Shown piece after piece: positions 41,077 through 50,517 of a stretch of 64,000 bases of DNA. This DNA comes from JAAFIP01 sp963775085 (lineage in GTDB: Bacteria; Pseudomonadota; Gammaproteobacteria; Burkholderiales; Burkholderiaceae_C), in the NCBI GenBank assembly GCA_963775085.1, contig CAVZHO010000003.1, positions 1 through 64,000 of the forward strand. Direction: 5' to 3'. A program made the position numbers and the translations under genes. The number at the start of each line of letters is the position of its first letter. Positions within the stretch are counted from its first letter, which is position 1. A model generated the notes under the pieces. The model worked only from the letters and a program-made list of their open reading frames with translations, was not told where the DNA came from and did not search any database.

Positions 41077-41101
41077 AGAACACCGTTCCTTATAAGAGAA
41101 T
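41077..41101 (+). promoter_or_regulatory. Putative IclR-type operator, site 4
   Basis: AGAAC-ACC-GTTCC-TTATAAGA-GAAT, between iclR (minus) and the ABC operon (plus). Confidence 0.7.
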
Positions 41102-41240
41102 ACCCCTGCGCCAGCAAACCTTGGGGTGGTGCAGGTATGCGCCAGTTTCTCACAATGAAGATATCGCAAGGGTAAACCCGAAAGCTTTAATGACAGCACC
41201 CACGCTAGACTAGCGCCACTTGTCATTCGTGCCGTTATGT

Positions 41241-41265
41241 GGATCGTTGTTCTTTATAGGGGAAC
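41241..41265 (+). promoter_or_regulatory. Putative IclR-type operator, site 5
   Basis: GGATC-GTT-GTTCT-TTATAGGG-GAAC. The first half-site is imperfect. It lies 75 bases before the chosen start of the ABC permease. Confidence 0.65.
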
Positions 41266-41339
41266 AACATGAGGCTCACTCGGCCATCCTATTTTCTGCC
41301 CTGCATCCGGGGGCGCTGGCTAGACTCTGGAGAGTATTT

Positions 41340-43073
41340 GTGCAAAGTACATTAGCGGGTAATCGGCCACCATCGTGGTGGGCCAAGTTCGATGCCCAAT
41401 GGCTGGTCATTGGCATCAGCCTGGCAATCGTCGCAGTGCTCGCCTTGGTGCCGTTTTGCTTCATGGTCTGGCAGAGTTTCTACACGCCAGAGACCGTGGC
41501 CAACCCAGCCCGGTTCACTTTTGGCAACTACACCACCGCCTACACCAACCCCGAGACGGTACATACCTTTTGGAACTCGGTCAAGTTTGCCCTGGGCGGC
41601 TCGCTGTTGGCCTTTGTCATTGGCACGGCCCTGGCCTGGATGAACGAGCGCACCAACACGCCCATGCGCCGGCTGTTTTACGCCCTGTCCATCGTGCCGC
41701 TGATCATCCCCAGCATTTTGTTCACCATTTCGTGGATCATGCTGGCCAGCCCGAAAATTGGCTTGCTCAATATGGTATGCCAGTCCTGGTTTGGTCTGGA
41801 AAAACCACCGTTCAATATTTATTCCCTCTGGGGCATGATCTGGGTGGATGGGCTGCACTATTCGCCCATGGCGTTTTTGCTCATGTCCTCGGCCTTTCGC
41901 GCGATGGATCCTTCGCTGGAAGAATCTGCCGTCATGAGTGGCTCCAGCGTGCTGAGCACCTTGCGGCGCGTTACCTTGCCCTTGGTGTTACCCGCCATCG
42001 TGGCCACCATCCTGACGCTGTTTGTACGGGCGATCGAGTCGTTTGAAGTACCCGCCCTGCTGGGCTTGCCTGCGGGCATTCAGGTGTTTACCTCGGCGAT
42101 TTACCAGGCCATTCACCAGTTCCCCAGCCAGATTGGATTGGCGGCAGCCTACTCGGTATTTTTGCTGTTTTTAACCTCGGGCGGTATCTACGTGCAGGCG
42201 CGTATTTCTGCATCGGGCAACAAATACGCCACCGTCACTGGCAAAGGTTTCAGGCCACGCACGATCGATCTGGGCAAATGGCGCTACCTCACCACCGGCA
42301 TTTTCATTGTCTACTTCCTGTTGATCGTGATCCTGCCCTTCCTGGTGCTGCTATGGTCGTCGCTGCAAAAGTTTTATGCGCCACCGTCCATGGAGGCTTT
42401 GCAGCGCGTCACCCTGGATGGCTACCGCTATATTCTGGGCTCGGAGACGGTGCGCAAGGCCGTAGTCAATAGTCTGTGGATGTCCATTACCTGCGCCACC
42501 ATCGTCATGCTGCTGGCCTCGGTGGTGAGCTGGATCGTGGTCAAAACCAAAATCCCCGGCCGCTGGCTGCTGGACAACATGGCCTCCCTGCCCATGGTGT
42601 TCCCCGGTTTGGTGTTGGGTGTGTCGATCATGATTTTTTACCTCACCTTTGACATCGGCATCTACGGCACCTTCTGGATCATTTTGCTGGCCTACGTCAC
42701 CCGCTTTCTGCCTTACGGTCTGCGCTACGCCTCCACCTCGATGATCCAAATCAAGAACGATCTGGAAGAGTCTGCCGCCATGAGTGGCGCCAGCTGGTTC
42801 ACCGTGTTTCGCCGTATCGTCCTGCCCCTGCTCAAGCCGGGTTTGGTGGCAGGTTTTATCTACGTCATGATTGTGTCGATTCGCGAGCTGTCCAGCTCCA
42901 TCTTGCTCTACAGCCCCGGTAACGAGGTGATCTCGATTGTGATTTGGGAGCTATGGGAAAACGGGCAGTACGTGGAGCTGTCGGCTCTGAGCGTATTGTT
43001 CATCTTCATGCTCTTGATTCTGGTGGGGCTGGCACAGTTTGCGAGCAAACGGTTTGGGGTGAAAGAGGCGTGA
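41340..43073 (+). CDS. Fused ABC permease, iron(III)/AEP-transport type (two permease halves)
   Basis: 577 residues from GTG 41340, which has GGAG seven bases upstream; the open frame reaches 41220 but would run across operator site 5. There are about twelve helices in two BPD-transport halves. Each has an EAA loop, DPSLEESAVMSGSSVLSTLR and KNDLEESAAMSGASWFTVFR. The FbpB/ThiP-like fusion serves binding proteins of the iron(III) family, but many members carry organic solutes. It is the first gene of a seven-gene operon with the ATPase, cupins and binding proteins. Confidence 0.9.
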   Translation: MQSTLAGNRPPSWWAKFDAQWLVIGISLAIVAVLALVPFCFMVWQSFYTPETVANPARFTFGNYTTAYTNPETVHTFWNSVKFALGGSLLAFVIGTALAWMNERTNTPMRRLFYALSIVPLIIPSILFTISWIMLASPKIGLLNMVCQSWFGLEKPPFNIYSLWGMIWVDGLHYSPMAFLLMSSAFRAMDPSLEESAVMSGSSVLSTLRRVTLPLVLPAIVATILTLFVRAIESFEVPALLGLPAGIQVFTSAIYQAIHQFPSQIGLAAAYSVFLLFLTSGGIYVQARISASGNKYATVTGKGFRPRTIDLGKWRYLTTGIFIVYFLLIVILPFLVLLWSSLQKFYAPPSMEALQRVTLDGYRYILGSETVRKAVVNSLWMSITCATIVMLLASVVSWIVVKTKIPGRWLLDNMASLPMVFPGLVLGVSIMIFYLTFDIGIYGTFWIILLAYVTRFLPYGLRYASTSMIQIKNDLEESAAMSGASWFTVFRRIVLPLLKPGLVAGFIYVMIVSIRELSSSILLYSPGNEVISIVIWELWENGQYVELSALSVLFIFMLLILVGLAQFASKRFGVKEA

Positions 43074-43107
43074 TTGCCTTGGGCACCGTTTTATACAAGG
43101 ATGAGAT

Positions 43108-44229
43108 GTGCTAAGCGTACAGGGTTTATTTGCTGAATATGTGAGTGACAAAGGCGTGGTCGTCAAGGCTGCGCAGGATGTCTCTTTTGAAGTGCCGCAA
43201 GGCAAACTGTTTACCTTGCTCGGCCCCAGCGGCTGCGGCAAGACCACCACCCTGCGCTCCATCGCGGGCCTGGAAAAGCCCACGCAGGGCAGCATCGAAG
43301 TCAATGGCAAGCAGGTGTATAGCGCACAAAACAAGGTCTTTGTGCCGCCCAACAAACGCGGCTTTGGCATGGTGTTCCAGTCTTACGCCATCTGGCCGCA
43401 CATGACAGTGTTTAAAAATGCCAGTTTCCCGCTTGAAGTGAGTAACAAGAACTACAGCACCAAAGAGATTGAGCAGCGTGTGATGAAAGTGCTGGCATCG
43501 GTGGAGCTAGACCATGTGCATGACCGCGATGCCACCAACCTGTCTGGTGGTCAGCAGCAGCGCCTGGCGCTGGCGCGCGCCCTGGTGATGGAGCCGCAAC
43601 TGCTGCTGCTGGACGAGCCCTTGTCCAACCTGGACTCCAAGCTGCGCGAGAAGATGCGTTTTGAACTGAAAAAAATCCAGCGCGAACTGGGCATTACGAC
43701 CATCTACGTAACGCACGACCAGTCCGAGGCCTTGGCGCTGTCGCATGAAATTGCCGTCATGCGCGATGGCCGCATCATCCAGCGCGGAACGCCGCACGAG
43801 ATCTACGAAAACCCCAACAGCGAGTTTGTAGCGGACTTTATCGGTACCATCAACTTCATCACGGCCACGGTGCGTACGCAGCAAAGCGCCAACGGCAACA
43901 CCGTACTGGACAGCGAGCTGGGTACACTTGAGTTGCCGGCGCAAAGTGATCTGCGCGAAGGCGAACAGGTGCAGGTATGCGTGCGACCCGAAGACATCCA
44001 CCTGAGCGATGCAACCGCCCCCACCGACCATAGGAATCACTTCAAAGGTACCGTACACGCCAAGGTGTTTCTGGGCGAGGTGCTTGACTTCCAGGTCAAA
44101 GTGGGAGAGAAAGTCATGTTGGCGCGAGTGCACCCCAGCCAAAATACCCCCGTGGGCCATGCCATCCACATTGTTCTCAATCCGTCCGACTGCATCGTGC
44201 TCAAGATGCAACCTGGCGACAACGCTTAA
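43108..44229 (+). CDS. ABC transporter ATP-binding protein (PotA/FbpC type)
   Basis: 373 residues from a GTG start with AAGGA upstream. Walker A is GPSGCGKTTTLR, the signature is LSGGQQQRLALARAL, Walker B is LLLLDEPLSNLD, and the H-loop is VTHDQSEAL. A C-terminal TOBE domain (about 280-365) is present. It energises the fused permease. Confidence 0.95.
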   Translation: MLSVQGLFAEYVSDKGVVVKAAQDVSFEVPQGKLFTLLGPSGCGKTTTLRSIAGLEKPTQGSIEVNGKQVYSAQNKVFVPPNKRGFGMVFQSYAIWPHMTVFKNASFPLEVSNKNYSTKEIEQRVMKVLASVELDHVHDRDATNLSGGQQQRLALARALVMEPQLLLLDEPLSNLDSKLREKMRFELKKIQRELGITTIYVTHDQSEALALSHEIAVMRDGRIIQRGTPHEIYENPNSEFVADFIGTINFITATVRTQQSANGNTVLDSELGTLELPAQSDLREGEQVQVCVRPEDIHLSDATAPTDHRNHFKGTVHAKVFLGEVLDFQVKVGEKVMLARVHPSQNTPVGHAIHIVLNPSDCIVLKMQPGDNA

Positions 44230-44250
44230 ACCCACTGAAGGAATATCGCC

Positions 44251-44853
44251 ATGAGTGATGCCAATACACCCACACCGTCGAAGAACGCCGTGCCCAACGA
44301 GTCGCACTACCACAGCAAAAAAGACCGTACCTTTGTGCGTGCCATTGCCGGCCCCTACAACCTCAATGACGAGCTCAAGCGCCTGCGCGCCATGCCGCGC
44401 GTACGCAAAGGCAAAGACATCAAGTTCAACGATGGCCCGCAGGCCTTTAGTCGCCACTACGTGGAGCCCAAGGACGGCATCACGCAAACCTTTCACATGC
44501 ACCTGGAAGAGTACGGCCCGGGTGGTCGCTCGCAAAAACACGGCCATGTGAACGAGGCGGCGTTCTACATTCTGGACGGCACCGGCTATGAAATCCATGA
44601 TGGCATCCGCTACGACTGGAAAGCAGGCGATATTGCTGTAGTGCATAACAACTGTGTGCACCAGCACTTCAACGCGTCGGATCAGCGCCCCGCGCGCGCC
44701 TTGGTGATCAAGACCAAGCCGATGTACATGTTCATGAACATGTTGTTCCAGCACCAGGTCGAGCCGCGCCCGAGCGAGCCAGCACCTGGCGGCGAGGGCT
44801 TTAAAGCCCGCAACGACGAAGACAACTTTAACCACCCGCAAGGAGGCTACTAA
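44251..44853 (+). CDS. Single-domain cupin protein A
   Basis: 200 residues. Cupin motif 1 appears as QKHGHVNEAAFYILDGTGYE (metal-ligand His and Glu). Motif 2 is DIAVVHNNCVHQHFN. The gene precedes a second single cupin by 1 base; similar length and tight spacing suggest a heteromeric pair. The function is not recognised; a metal-dependent dioxygenase or a sensor is possible. Confidence 0.8.
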   Translation: MSDANTPTPSKNAVPNESHYHSKKDRTFVRAIAGPYNLNDELKRLRAMPRVRKGKDIKFNDGPQAFSRHYVEPKDGITQTFHMHLEEYGPGGRSQKHGHVNEAAFYILDGTGYEIHDGIRYDWKAGDIAVVHNNCVHQHFNASDQRPARALVIKTKPMYMFMNMLFQHQVEPRPSEPAPGGEGFKARNDEDNFNHPQGGY

Positions 44854-44854
44854 C

Positions 44855-45454
44855 ATGGCATGGGACGAATCAAAAGCCTGGAGCACGGGTAACGCACAGG
44901 GCAAGTATTACCAAGGCCTGCTGGACGATGCTGAGCAAAAGCCCGCCGCCAATGCCAAGCGCCGCAAAGTAGTGCGCCCCGACGAAATGCCTTGGGAGAT
45001 GGCGCGCCAAGGCTTGCTCAAGCATTTGCTCAACGAGCAGATGAACACCCGTATCGAGACGGTGGACGCTTATATGCAAATCATCCCCCCGGGCAGTAAA
45101 TCTGGCAAACACCGCCACCTGGCAGAGGAATGCGTGTACGTGCTGGAAGGCCAGGGCTACGACCTGCACCAGGACTGTGACGTGGAAATCACCGACACCT
45201 ACCACTGGACACCGCAGGCCGAAATCAAGCGCTACGACTGGGAAGCCGGTGATGTGATCTACATTCCGCCCAACACCATCCACCAGCACTTCAATGCCAA
45301 TCCGGACAAGCCCGTGCGCCTGATTTCATCGATCAACCGCATCTTCAAATACTGCGGCTTGAATGATCTGGAGCAGCTGGAAAATGCGCCGGAGTTCGAC
45401 CCCTCCGTCGTACTGGATGCAGACAAAATTTTGTCCTATCTGCGTAAAGCATGA
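44855..45454 (+). CDS. Single-domain cupin protein B
   Basis: 199 residues, starting 1 base after cupin A. Motif 1 is SGKHRHLAEECVYVLEGQGY, and motif 2 is DVIYIPPNTIHQHFN. An acidic insert (DCDVEITDTYHW) lies between them. It shares the overall plan of cupin A but differs at most positions, so this is an old duplication or a designed pair. The function is unknown. Confidence 0.8.
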   Translation: MAWDESKAWSTGNAQGKYYQGLLDDAEQKPAANAKRRKVVRPDEMPWEMARQGLLKHLLNEQMNTRIETVDAYMQIIPPGSKSGKHRHLAEECVYVLEGQGYDLHQDCDVEITDTYHWTPQAEIKRYDWEAGDVIYIPPNTIHQHFNANPDKPVRLISSINRIFKYCGLNDLEQLENAPEFDPSVVLDADKILSYLRKA

Positions 45455-45456
45455 TG

Positions 45457-45500
45457 CCCCCACGCTTGTCGCTTCGCGTACTTCGCTGCCCCCATGGGGG
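45457..45500 (-). repeat. REP-like palindromic repeat between cupin B and the bicupin
   Basis: CCCCCACGC...TTCGCTGCCCCCATGGGGG, the reverse of the element at 17627-17675. It lies inside an apparent operon. Confidence 0.65.
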
Positions 45501-45564
45501 TGTAAATCTCCTTGGGGCGGCCCTGCGGCGATTTAGATACTAGAATAAAACAGAGAGTTAACTT

Positions 45565-46680
45565 ATGGCCAAAGACGCACTCGTTTCTGACGACCTCGCA
45601 CAGAAATTTGCTACCGAAAAAGAAACCCCCTACACCCGCTGGGTCAAGGCAGAGGGGCTGGACATCATCGGTGCCCACTATGTTCCCAGCTTGAATACGG
45701 TGGATCTCAAGCCCTGGGCGCGCCGGGGCGGCAAGGGTGTGTACATCAACCACGAGGCCTCACGCACCTCCAACGACTGCTATGTGTGCGAGATTGCTCC
45801 CGGCAAACAGCTGGAGCCGCAGCGCCAGATTTTTGAAGAGATGATCTACGTGCTGTCGGGCCGGGGTTCTACCACCGTATGGAACGACCAGGGCAACCGC
45901 ATCACCTTCGAGTGGCAAGCCGGTGCCTTGTTTGCCATCCCGCTGAATTGCTCGCACCAGCACTTCAACGGCTCGGGCAAAGACGCGGCGCGCTTTGTGG
46001 CGGTGACCAATGGGCCACCCGTCATCAACCTGTACGAAGACTTGAACTTTGTCTTCCATACCCAGCACGACTTTGCCAACCGCTTTGGTGGCGAGCCGGA
46101 TTACTTCAGCGGCAAGGGCGAGCAAAAAGGCTTGCTGCTGGAGACCAACTTTGTCGCCGACGCGGTGAACTTGCCCTTGATGGCCGCCAAAGAGCGCGGT
46201 GCAGGCGGTGGGCATATCCGCTTTAACATGGCGCGCGGCTCCATGAATAGCCACATCTCGCAATTCCCCGTGGGCACCTACAAAAAGGCCCACTGCCATG
46301 GGCCAGGCGCACACGTCATTATTTTGAGTGGTGAGGGCTACAGCTTGATGTGGCCCGAGGGCGAAGAGCCGCGCGAATACCAATGGCAGACCGGCTCGAT
46401 GATCGTGCCGCCCAATATGTGGTTCCACCAACATTTCAATACCGGGTCAACCCCCGCGCGCTATCTGGCGTTCAAACATGAAGTGGTGTCGATTCGCAAT
46501 GCGCAGGGTGTGCCCAAGGCCTGGATCAGCCGCCGTGTGGGTGGAGACCAGATAGATTATGCTGATGAAAGCATGGCCGTGCGCACGCGCTTTAGCGACG
46601 CGCTGGCCAAGCAGGGCCTAGCCCCGCGTATGGACGAAGCCTATGAGACCGAGTTGCCTACTTTGCCACCAAAATCTTGA
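45565..46680 (+). CDS. Bicupin protein 1 (class sometimes labelled ethanolamine ammonia-lyase-activating)
   Basis: 371 residues with two cupin barrels. The first barrel has ISEE-like FEEMIYVLSGRGSTTVW and FAIPLNCSHQHFNGSG. The second has KAHCHGPGAHVIILSGEGYS and IVPPNMWFHQHFNTG. From memory, databases label this class as ethanolamine ammonia-lyase-activating, but no ammonia-lyase is encoded here. It is a paralogue of the bicupin at 56154, which is directly followed by a EutA-like gene. Metal-dependent chemistry is likely from the His/Glu sets. Confidence 0.82.
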   Translation: MAKDALVSDDLAQKFATEKETPYTRWVKAEGLDIIGAHYVPSLNTVDLKPWARRGGKGVYINHEASRTSNDCYVCEIAPGKQLEPQRQIFEEMIYVLSGRGSTTVWNDQGNRITFEWQAGALFAIPLNCSHQHFNGSGKDAARFVAVTNGPPVINLYEDLNFVFHTQHDFANRFGGEPDYFSGKGEQKGLLLETNFVADAVNLPLMAAKERGAGGGHIRFNMARGSMNSHISQFPVGTYKKAHCHGPGAHVIILSGEGYSLMWPEGEEPREYQWQTGSMIVPPNMWFHQHFNTGSTPARYLAFKHEVVSIRNAQGVPKAWISRRVGGDQIDYADESMAVRTRFSDALAKQGLAPRMDEAYETELPTLPPKS

Positions 46681-46695
46681 TTGAGGAGTATTGTC

Positions 46696-47763
46696 ATGAG
46701 CCTTGCCCACCTTTCCCGTCGTCAGATCATCCAAGCCGGTGCCCTGGCACTGGGCGCCAGCCCATGGCTGGCATCGGCGCAACCGACGGTCGCTGCTACA
46801 GCGGCTATTGCCAATCTGACGGGGCCCGAGCGGCTCAAGCGTTTGGCCGAGGGCGCACGCAAGGAAGGCGTGCTCAGTATCTACACCTCCGCTCCGCTGG
46901 ACGATGTGGCCGCGCTCACCAATGCATTTGAAGAACGCTATGGCGTCAAGTCCAAAGTGTGGCGTAGTGGCTCGGAAAAAGTGCTGCAACGCGGCGTGCT
47001 GGAAGCCAGAGCCAAGCGCTATGAGGTAGATATTTTTGAGACCAATGGCCCAGAGATGGAGGCCCTGCACCGCGAGAAGATTTTGCAGGAATGCAAGTCG
47101 CCCTTTTTGACCGATCTGATTCCGCAAGCAGTCACCTCGCACCGCGAGTGGATTGCCACGCGCTTGAACATTTTTACCTGCGCCTACAACACCAAGCTGG
47201 TGCGCAAGGAAGATCTGCCTAAGTCGTATGCCGATTTGCTGCATCCGCGTTGGAAGGACAAGCTGGCCGTGGAGGCCGACGACAACGACTGGCTGGCCGG
47301 TATCGTGACCCAGATGGGCTACGACAAAGGGGTGGCGCTGTTCCGCGAAATCGCCACCAAAAACAATGTGTCGGTGCGCAAAGGGCACACCTTGCTGACC
47401 AATATGGTGGCCTCGGGTGAAGTGCCGCTGGCGCTGACCTTGTACAACTACAAGGTCGAGCAGTTGAAAAATGCCGGTGCACCGATAGACTGGTTTTCGC
47501 TGGATCCCACCATTGCCCGCCCGAACGGTGTAGGCGTCACGCGTTTTGCCCCGCACCCGCATGCTGCGGTGTTGTTCCAGGACTTTGAGCTGTCCGAAGG
47601 GCAGGTCATTCTGGGCAAACGCGACTTCATTCCGACCAGTACCAAAGTGCCATCTACGCTGAACAAAATGCCTTTGACCTTTGCCGACCCCAAGATGACA
47701 TTGGACGACGGTCAAAAGTGGAGCAAACTCTACGACGAGATTTTCAGCCGCAAAGCCTCTTGA
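46696..47763 (+). CDS. ABC solute-binding protein 1 (iron(III)/organic solute family)
   Basis: 355 residues from ATG 46696 with GAGGAG upstream. Tat-like signal SRRQIIQAGALALGASPWLA. The body has LSIYTSAPLDDVAALTNAFE and EVDIFETNGPEMEAL. It is one of four paralogous receptors in the window for which only one permease/ATPase set is present. Confidence 0.88.
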   Translation: MSLAHLSRRQIIQAGALALGASPWLASAQPTVAATAAIANLTGPERLKRLAEGARKEGVLSIYTSAPLDDVAALTNAFEERYGVKSKVWRSGSEKVLQRGVLEARAKRYEVDIFETNGPEMEALHREKILQECKSPFLTDLIPQAVTSHREWIATRLNIFTCAYNTKLVRKEDLPKSYADLLHPRWKDKLAVEADDNDWLAGIVTQMGYDKGVALFREIATKNNVSVRKGHTLLTNMVASGEVPLALTLYNYKVEQLKNAGAPIDWFSLDPTIARPNGVGVTRFAPHPHAAVLFQDFELSEGQVILGKRDFIPTSTKVPSTLNKMPLTFADPKMTLDDGQKWSKLYDEIFSRKAS

Positions 47764-47832
47764 TCGGCTCGGCTGATTGGTTCGGTAAAGCTATGCATTC
47801 GCCCGTAGCGGGTGTTTAACAGGAGTGGCACG

Positions 47833-48900
47833 ATGTCCCAGGTCCGTCTAGTGTTCAGGGCGCGTCTGCGCAGAGGTTTGGCCACACTGGCCTGTGCAGC
47901 AATGCCCCTGCTCAGCGCGGCGCAGGGGATGGATCCCGGCTTGCTGACCAGTACCGCAGCCGACCGTACGGCCAAGCTGGTCGCAGCGGCCAAAATAGAG
48001 GGCTCACTCACCCTCTACACCTCGATTGCCGAGAAAGATCTCAAACCCCTGATTGAACCGTTTGAGAAAAAATACGGCGTGAAGGTGAACACCTGGCGCG
48101 CCAGCGGTGACAGCGTACTCAACCGTACCATCACCGAGAGTAAAGCCAAGCGCTACACCGCAGACATGGTGCATGCAGGCGCGGTCGAACTGGAGGTCTT
48201 GCACCGCGAGAAGATGTTGCAGCCCGTAGCCTCGCCGCATTTTGCAGACCTGATGGAGGGCAGCGTGCCCGCCCATAAAGAGTGGGCGACTACCCTGTAT
48301 TCCCTCTGGGTGCAGGCCTACAACACCCAAAGTGTCAAAGCCGCCGAGTTGCCCAAGACCTATGCCGACTTGCTCGACCCGCGCTGGAAGGGGCGGCTGG
48401 GCTATGAGGTGGAAAATATCGACTGGTTCGTCACTGTAGTGCAATCCATGGGCGAGGCCAAGGGCATCAAGTACTTCCGCGATCTGGCCAGCACCAATGG
48501 CATCTCGGTGCGCAAAGGGCATACCAACCTCACCAGCATGGTGGCGGCGGGCGAGGTGCCTCTGGCCTTGACGGTGTACAACTATATGCCCGAGCAATTG
48601 AAGAAGAAAGGCGCGCCGATCGACTCCATCGTGCTGCAGCCCAGTGTGGCGCGTGCCAATGGCGTGGGCGTGATGCGCCACGCGCAGCGGCCTGCGGCGG
48701 CGGCCTTGTTCATGGACTATCTGCTGGGCGAAGGGCAAACCGCTTTTGCCGCGCTGGAGTACCTGCCCAGCAATTTGAAAGTGCCCTCCACACAGCGCAA
48801 CAACAAAATCTTGATCGTTGACCCCATCGAAAGCCTGGACCAGCGCGACAAATGGCGCAAGCTGTATGACGACATCATCTTGAAAGGAGCGCGCCAGTGA
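47833..48900 (+). CDS. ABC solute-binding protein 2
   Basis: 355 residues from ATG 47833 (AGGAG seven bases upstream). A Sec-type signal ends near ALLSAAQG. LTLYTSIAEKDLKPLIEPFE and ADMVHAGAVELEVLHREKML define the family. It overlaps the MFS gene by 4 bases. Confidence 0.88.
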   Translation: MSQVRLVFRARLRRGLATLACAAMPLLSAAQGMDPGLLTSTAADRTAKLVAAAKIEGSLTLYTSIAEKDLKPLIEPFEKKYGVKVNTWRASGDSVLNRTITESKAKRYTADMVHAGAVELEVLHREKMLQPVASPHFADLMEGSVPAHKEWATTLYSLWVQAYNTQSVKAAELPKTYADLLDPRWKGRLGYEVENIDWFVTVVQSMGEAKGIKYFRDLASTNGISVRKGHTNLTSMVAAGEVPLALTVYNYMPEQLKKKGAPIDSIVLQPSVARANGVGVMRHAQRPAAAALFMDYLLGEGQTAFAALEYLPSNLKVPSTQRNNKILIVDPIESLDQRDKWRKLYDDIILKGARQ

Positions 48901-50165
48901 GCACCCAGGCCGTCAGCCCGGTATCGCGGCTGGACTACCGCAATATGGGGCTCATCACCCTGGGCCACTCCCTCACCCACTGGTATCCGGCCACGTTTTA
49001 TATGCTGCTGCCTCTGATAGGGGCAGAGATGGGCCTGTCTTATAGCCAAATCGGTTTCATCATGACCTGCCAGTACGCGGCGGGTGCTTTATCCAACGTG
49101 CCCGGCGGCATGCTGGTGGATATGTGGGGACGCAAGGGCCAGCTCATGGCCTTGTCATTGTTTTGGGTAGGCTTCCCCTACCTGCTGATGGGATTTAGCA
49201 CCCAGTACTGGATGCTGCTGGTGTGCGTGATGTTGGTGGGCGTTGGCAACAATTTGTGGCACCCTGTGGCGATTCCGCTCTTGGGGCGCATGTTCCCACA
49301 GCGCAAGGGGCTTGCGCTGTCACTGCACGGCATGGGTGGCAATGTAGGCGATGCACTCGCTCCGCTGGCCGTGGGCATTTTGCTGACCACACTGTCCTGG
49401 CGCGAAATTGTGATGCTCAATGTGATCCCCGGCGCAGCGATGTCCATGCTGTTGCTGTATTTTTTGGGCGCTTTGACCTTTGCACCCAAATACTCCAAAC
49501 CTGCAGCGGCGCTGGGTGCTGCGCAGCCCGCGGAGGGCAGTACTCACAGTGGCGGCCAAAGCATGGGCAGTTATATGCAGGGCCTGCGCAGCCTGATGCG
49601 CACGCCTGGCCTCATGATGCTGACCCTTAGCTCATCCTTTCGCTCCATGACGCAGGGCACGCTACTGACCTTCTTGCCGCTGTATCTGGCCAAGGAAATG
49701 CATTACGAAGTTTTTTGGGTGGGCGCGGTGATGGCGTTACTGCAAATCGCCGGCTTCATCGCCTCACCGATTGCCGGGCATCTGTCCGACACCATGGGGC
49801 GGCGCACGATTTTGATGACCAGCTTTGGTGTCAGCGCTGTGGTGCTGATCCTGATGACCTTTGCGGGCGGCTCCATCATCTTTGTGTATTTGATCGCCGT
49901 GCTGGGCTTTTTCCTGTACGCCGCCCGGCCCATCATGCAGGCCTGGATGCTGGAGGCCACCCCCCCCAATATGGGCGGTACCGCCATTGGCCTGATGTTT
50001 GGCATGCAGTCGGGCGCGCAGGCCATCGCGCCGATTTTGGGGGGTATCGTGGCCGACCGCTATGGCCTGATGGCGGCGTTTTATCTGCTGGCGGCTACGA
50101 TCATTTTGGCCAACATCATGGTGTTGTGGATACCCACAGCGAAGAAGGAGACAGGTCATGGATGA
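48897..50165 (+). CDS. Major facilitator superfamily transporter
   Basis: 422 residues with twelve helices, starting at GTG 48897 overlapping the previous stop. The loop motif between helices 2 and 3 reads GGMLVDMWGRKGQLM, and the matching one in the second half is GHLSDTMGRRTILM. The substrate is unknown; it probably handles the same compound class as the ABC system or exports a product. Confidence 0.9.
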   Translation: MSTQAVSPVSRLDYRNMGLITLGHSLTHWYPATFYMLLPLIGAEMGLSYSQIGFIMTCQYAAGALSNVPGGMLVDMWGRKGQLMALSLFWVGFPYLLMGFSTQYWMLLVCVMLVGVGNNLWHPVAIPLLGRMFPQRKGLALSLHGMGGNVGDALAPLAVGILLTTLSWREIVMLNVIPGAAMSMLLLYFLGALTFAPKYSKPAAALGAAQPAEGSTHSGGQSMGSYMQGLRSLMRTPGLMMLTLSSSFRSMTQGTLLTFLPLYLAKEMHYEVFWVGAVMALLQIAGFIASPIAGHLSDTMGRRTILMTSFGVSAVVLILMTFAGGSIIFVYLIAVLGFFLYAARPIMQAWMLEATPPNMGGTAIGLMFGMQSGAQAIAPILGGIVADRYGLMAAFYLLAATIILANIMVLWIPTAKKETGHG

Positions 50166-50199
50166 GGCAAACCGCCGTGATTTTCTGCGCGGCCTGGCC

Positions 50200-50389
50200 T
50201 GGCCAGGGCGTGGGCTATGGCCTGCGCAACCCGGACATCGACTTTGCCAAAATCGCCCAGGGCCATGGTGTGTGGGCGGAGGGGCCGATCAGCGATCCGG
50301 CGCAACTACGCGGTGCCTTGCAGCGTGCGCTGGCCGAGGTCAAGCAAGGGCGGCCAGCCTTGGTGGATGTGGTGTGCCAAGCCCGTTAA
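50200..50389 (+). pseudogene. C-terminal fragment of a thiamine-diphosphate enzyme
   Basis: The frame reads GYGLRNPDIDFAKIAQGHGV, then a tail ending GRPALVDVVCQAR. This is the end of acetolactate synthase / benzoylformate decarboxylase-type enzymes. Everything upstream is missing; the fragment joins the MFS gene end. The other frame at 50158 opens MDEANRRDFLRG, which looks like the beginning of a different exported protein. This suggests a deletion junction. Confidence 0.65.
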
Positions 50390-50396
50390 ACATGGC

Positions 50397-50452
50397 TGCT
50401 ATATAAATAATAGCTAAATACGTCCTTTTGACAAGGACTACAGGCATATTAT
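50397..50452 (-). repeat. R1 repeat copy after the TPP fragment
   Basis: GCTGCTATATAAATAATAGC, then TACGTCCTTTTGACAAGGAC and TACAGGCAT. Confidence 0.75.
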
Positions 50453-50466
50453 CTTGGTAATTGAGC

Positions 50467-50498
50467 GCGAATGGCGTGCTGGAGTGCACGCCATTCGC
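50467..50498. terminator. Strong hairpin downstream of the EF-hand gene
   Basis: Perfect 13-bp stem GCGAATGGCGTGC / GCACGCCATTCGC with a 6-base loop. There is no clear T-run on either side, so termination is likely but not certain. Confidence 0.5.
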
Positions 50499-50517
50499 CG
50501 TCTTCTATTGCCGCATC

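Noticed and set aside
41220..41339. Upstream start of the ABC permease at 41220
   Set aside because: It would place operator site 5 inside the coding region, and GTG 41340 has a well-spaced GGAG.
43507..44904. 465-codon minus-strand frame opposite the ABC ATPase and cupin A
   Set aside because: The plus strand carries Walker motifs and cupin motifs; the minus frame is only low-complexity shadow sequence.
43108..47763. Dedicated ferric iron uptake system
   Set aside because: The permease and receptors are of the iron(III)-type family, but the operon contains cupins and an MFS gene under a catabolic regulator, so an organic solute is more likely. Iron is not excluded.
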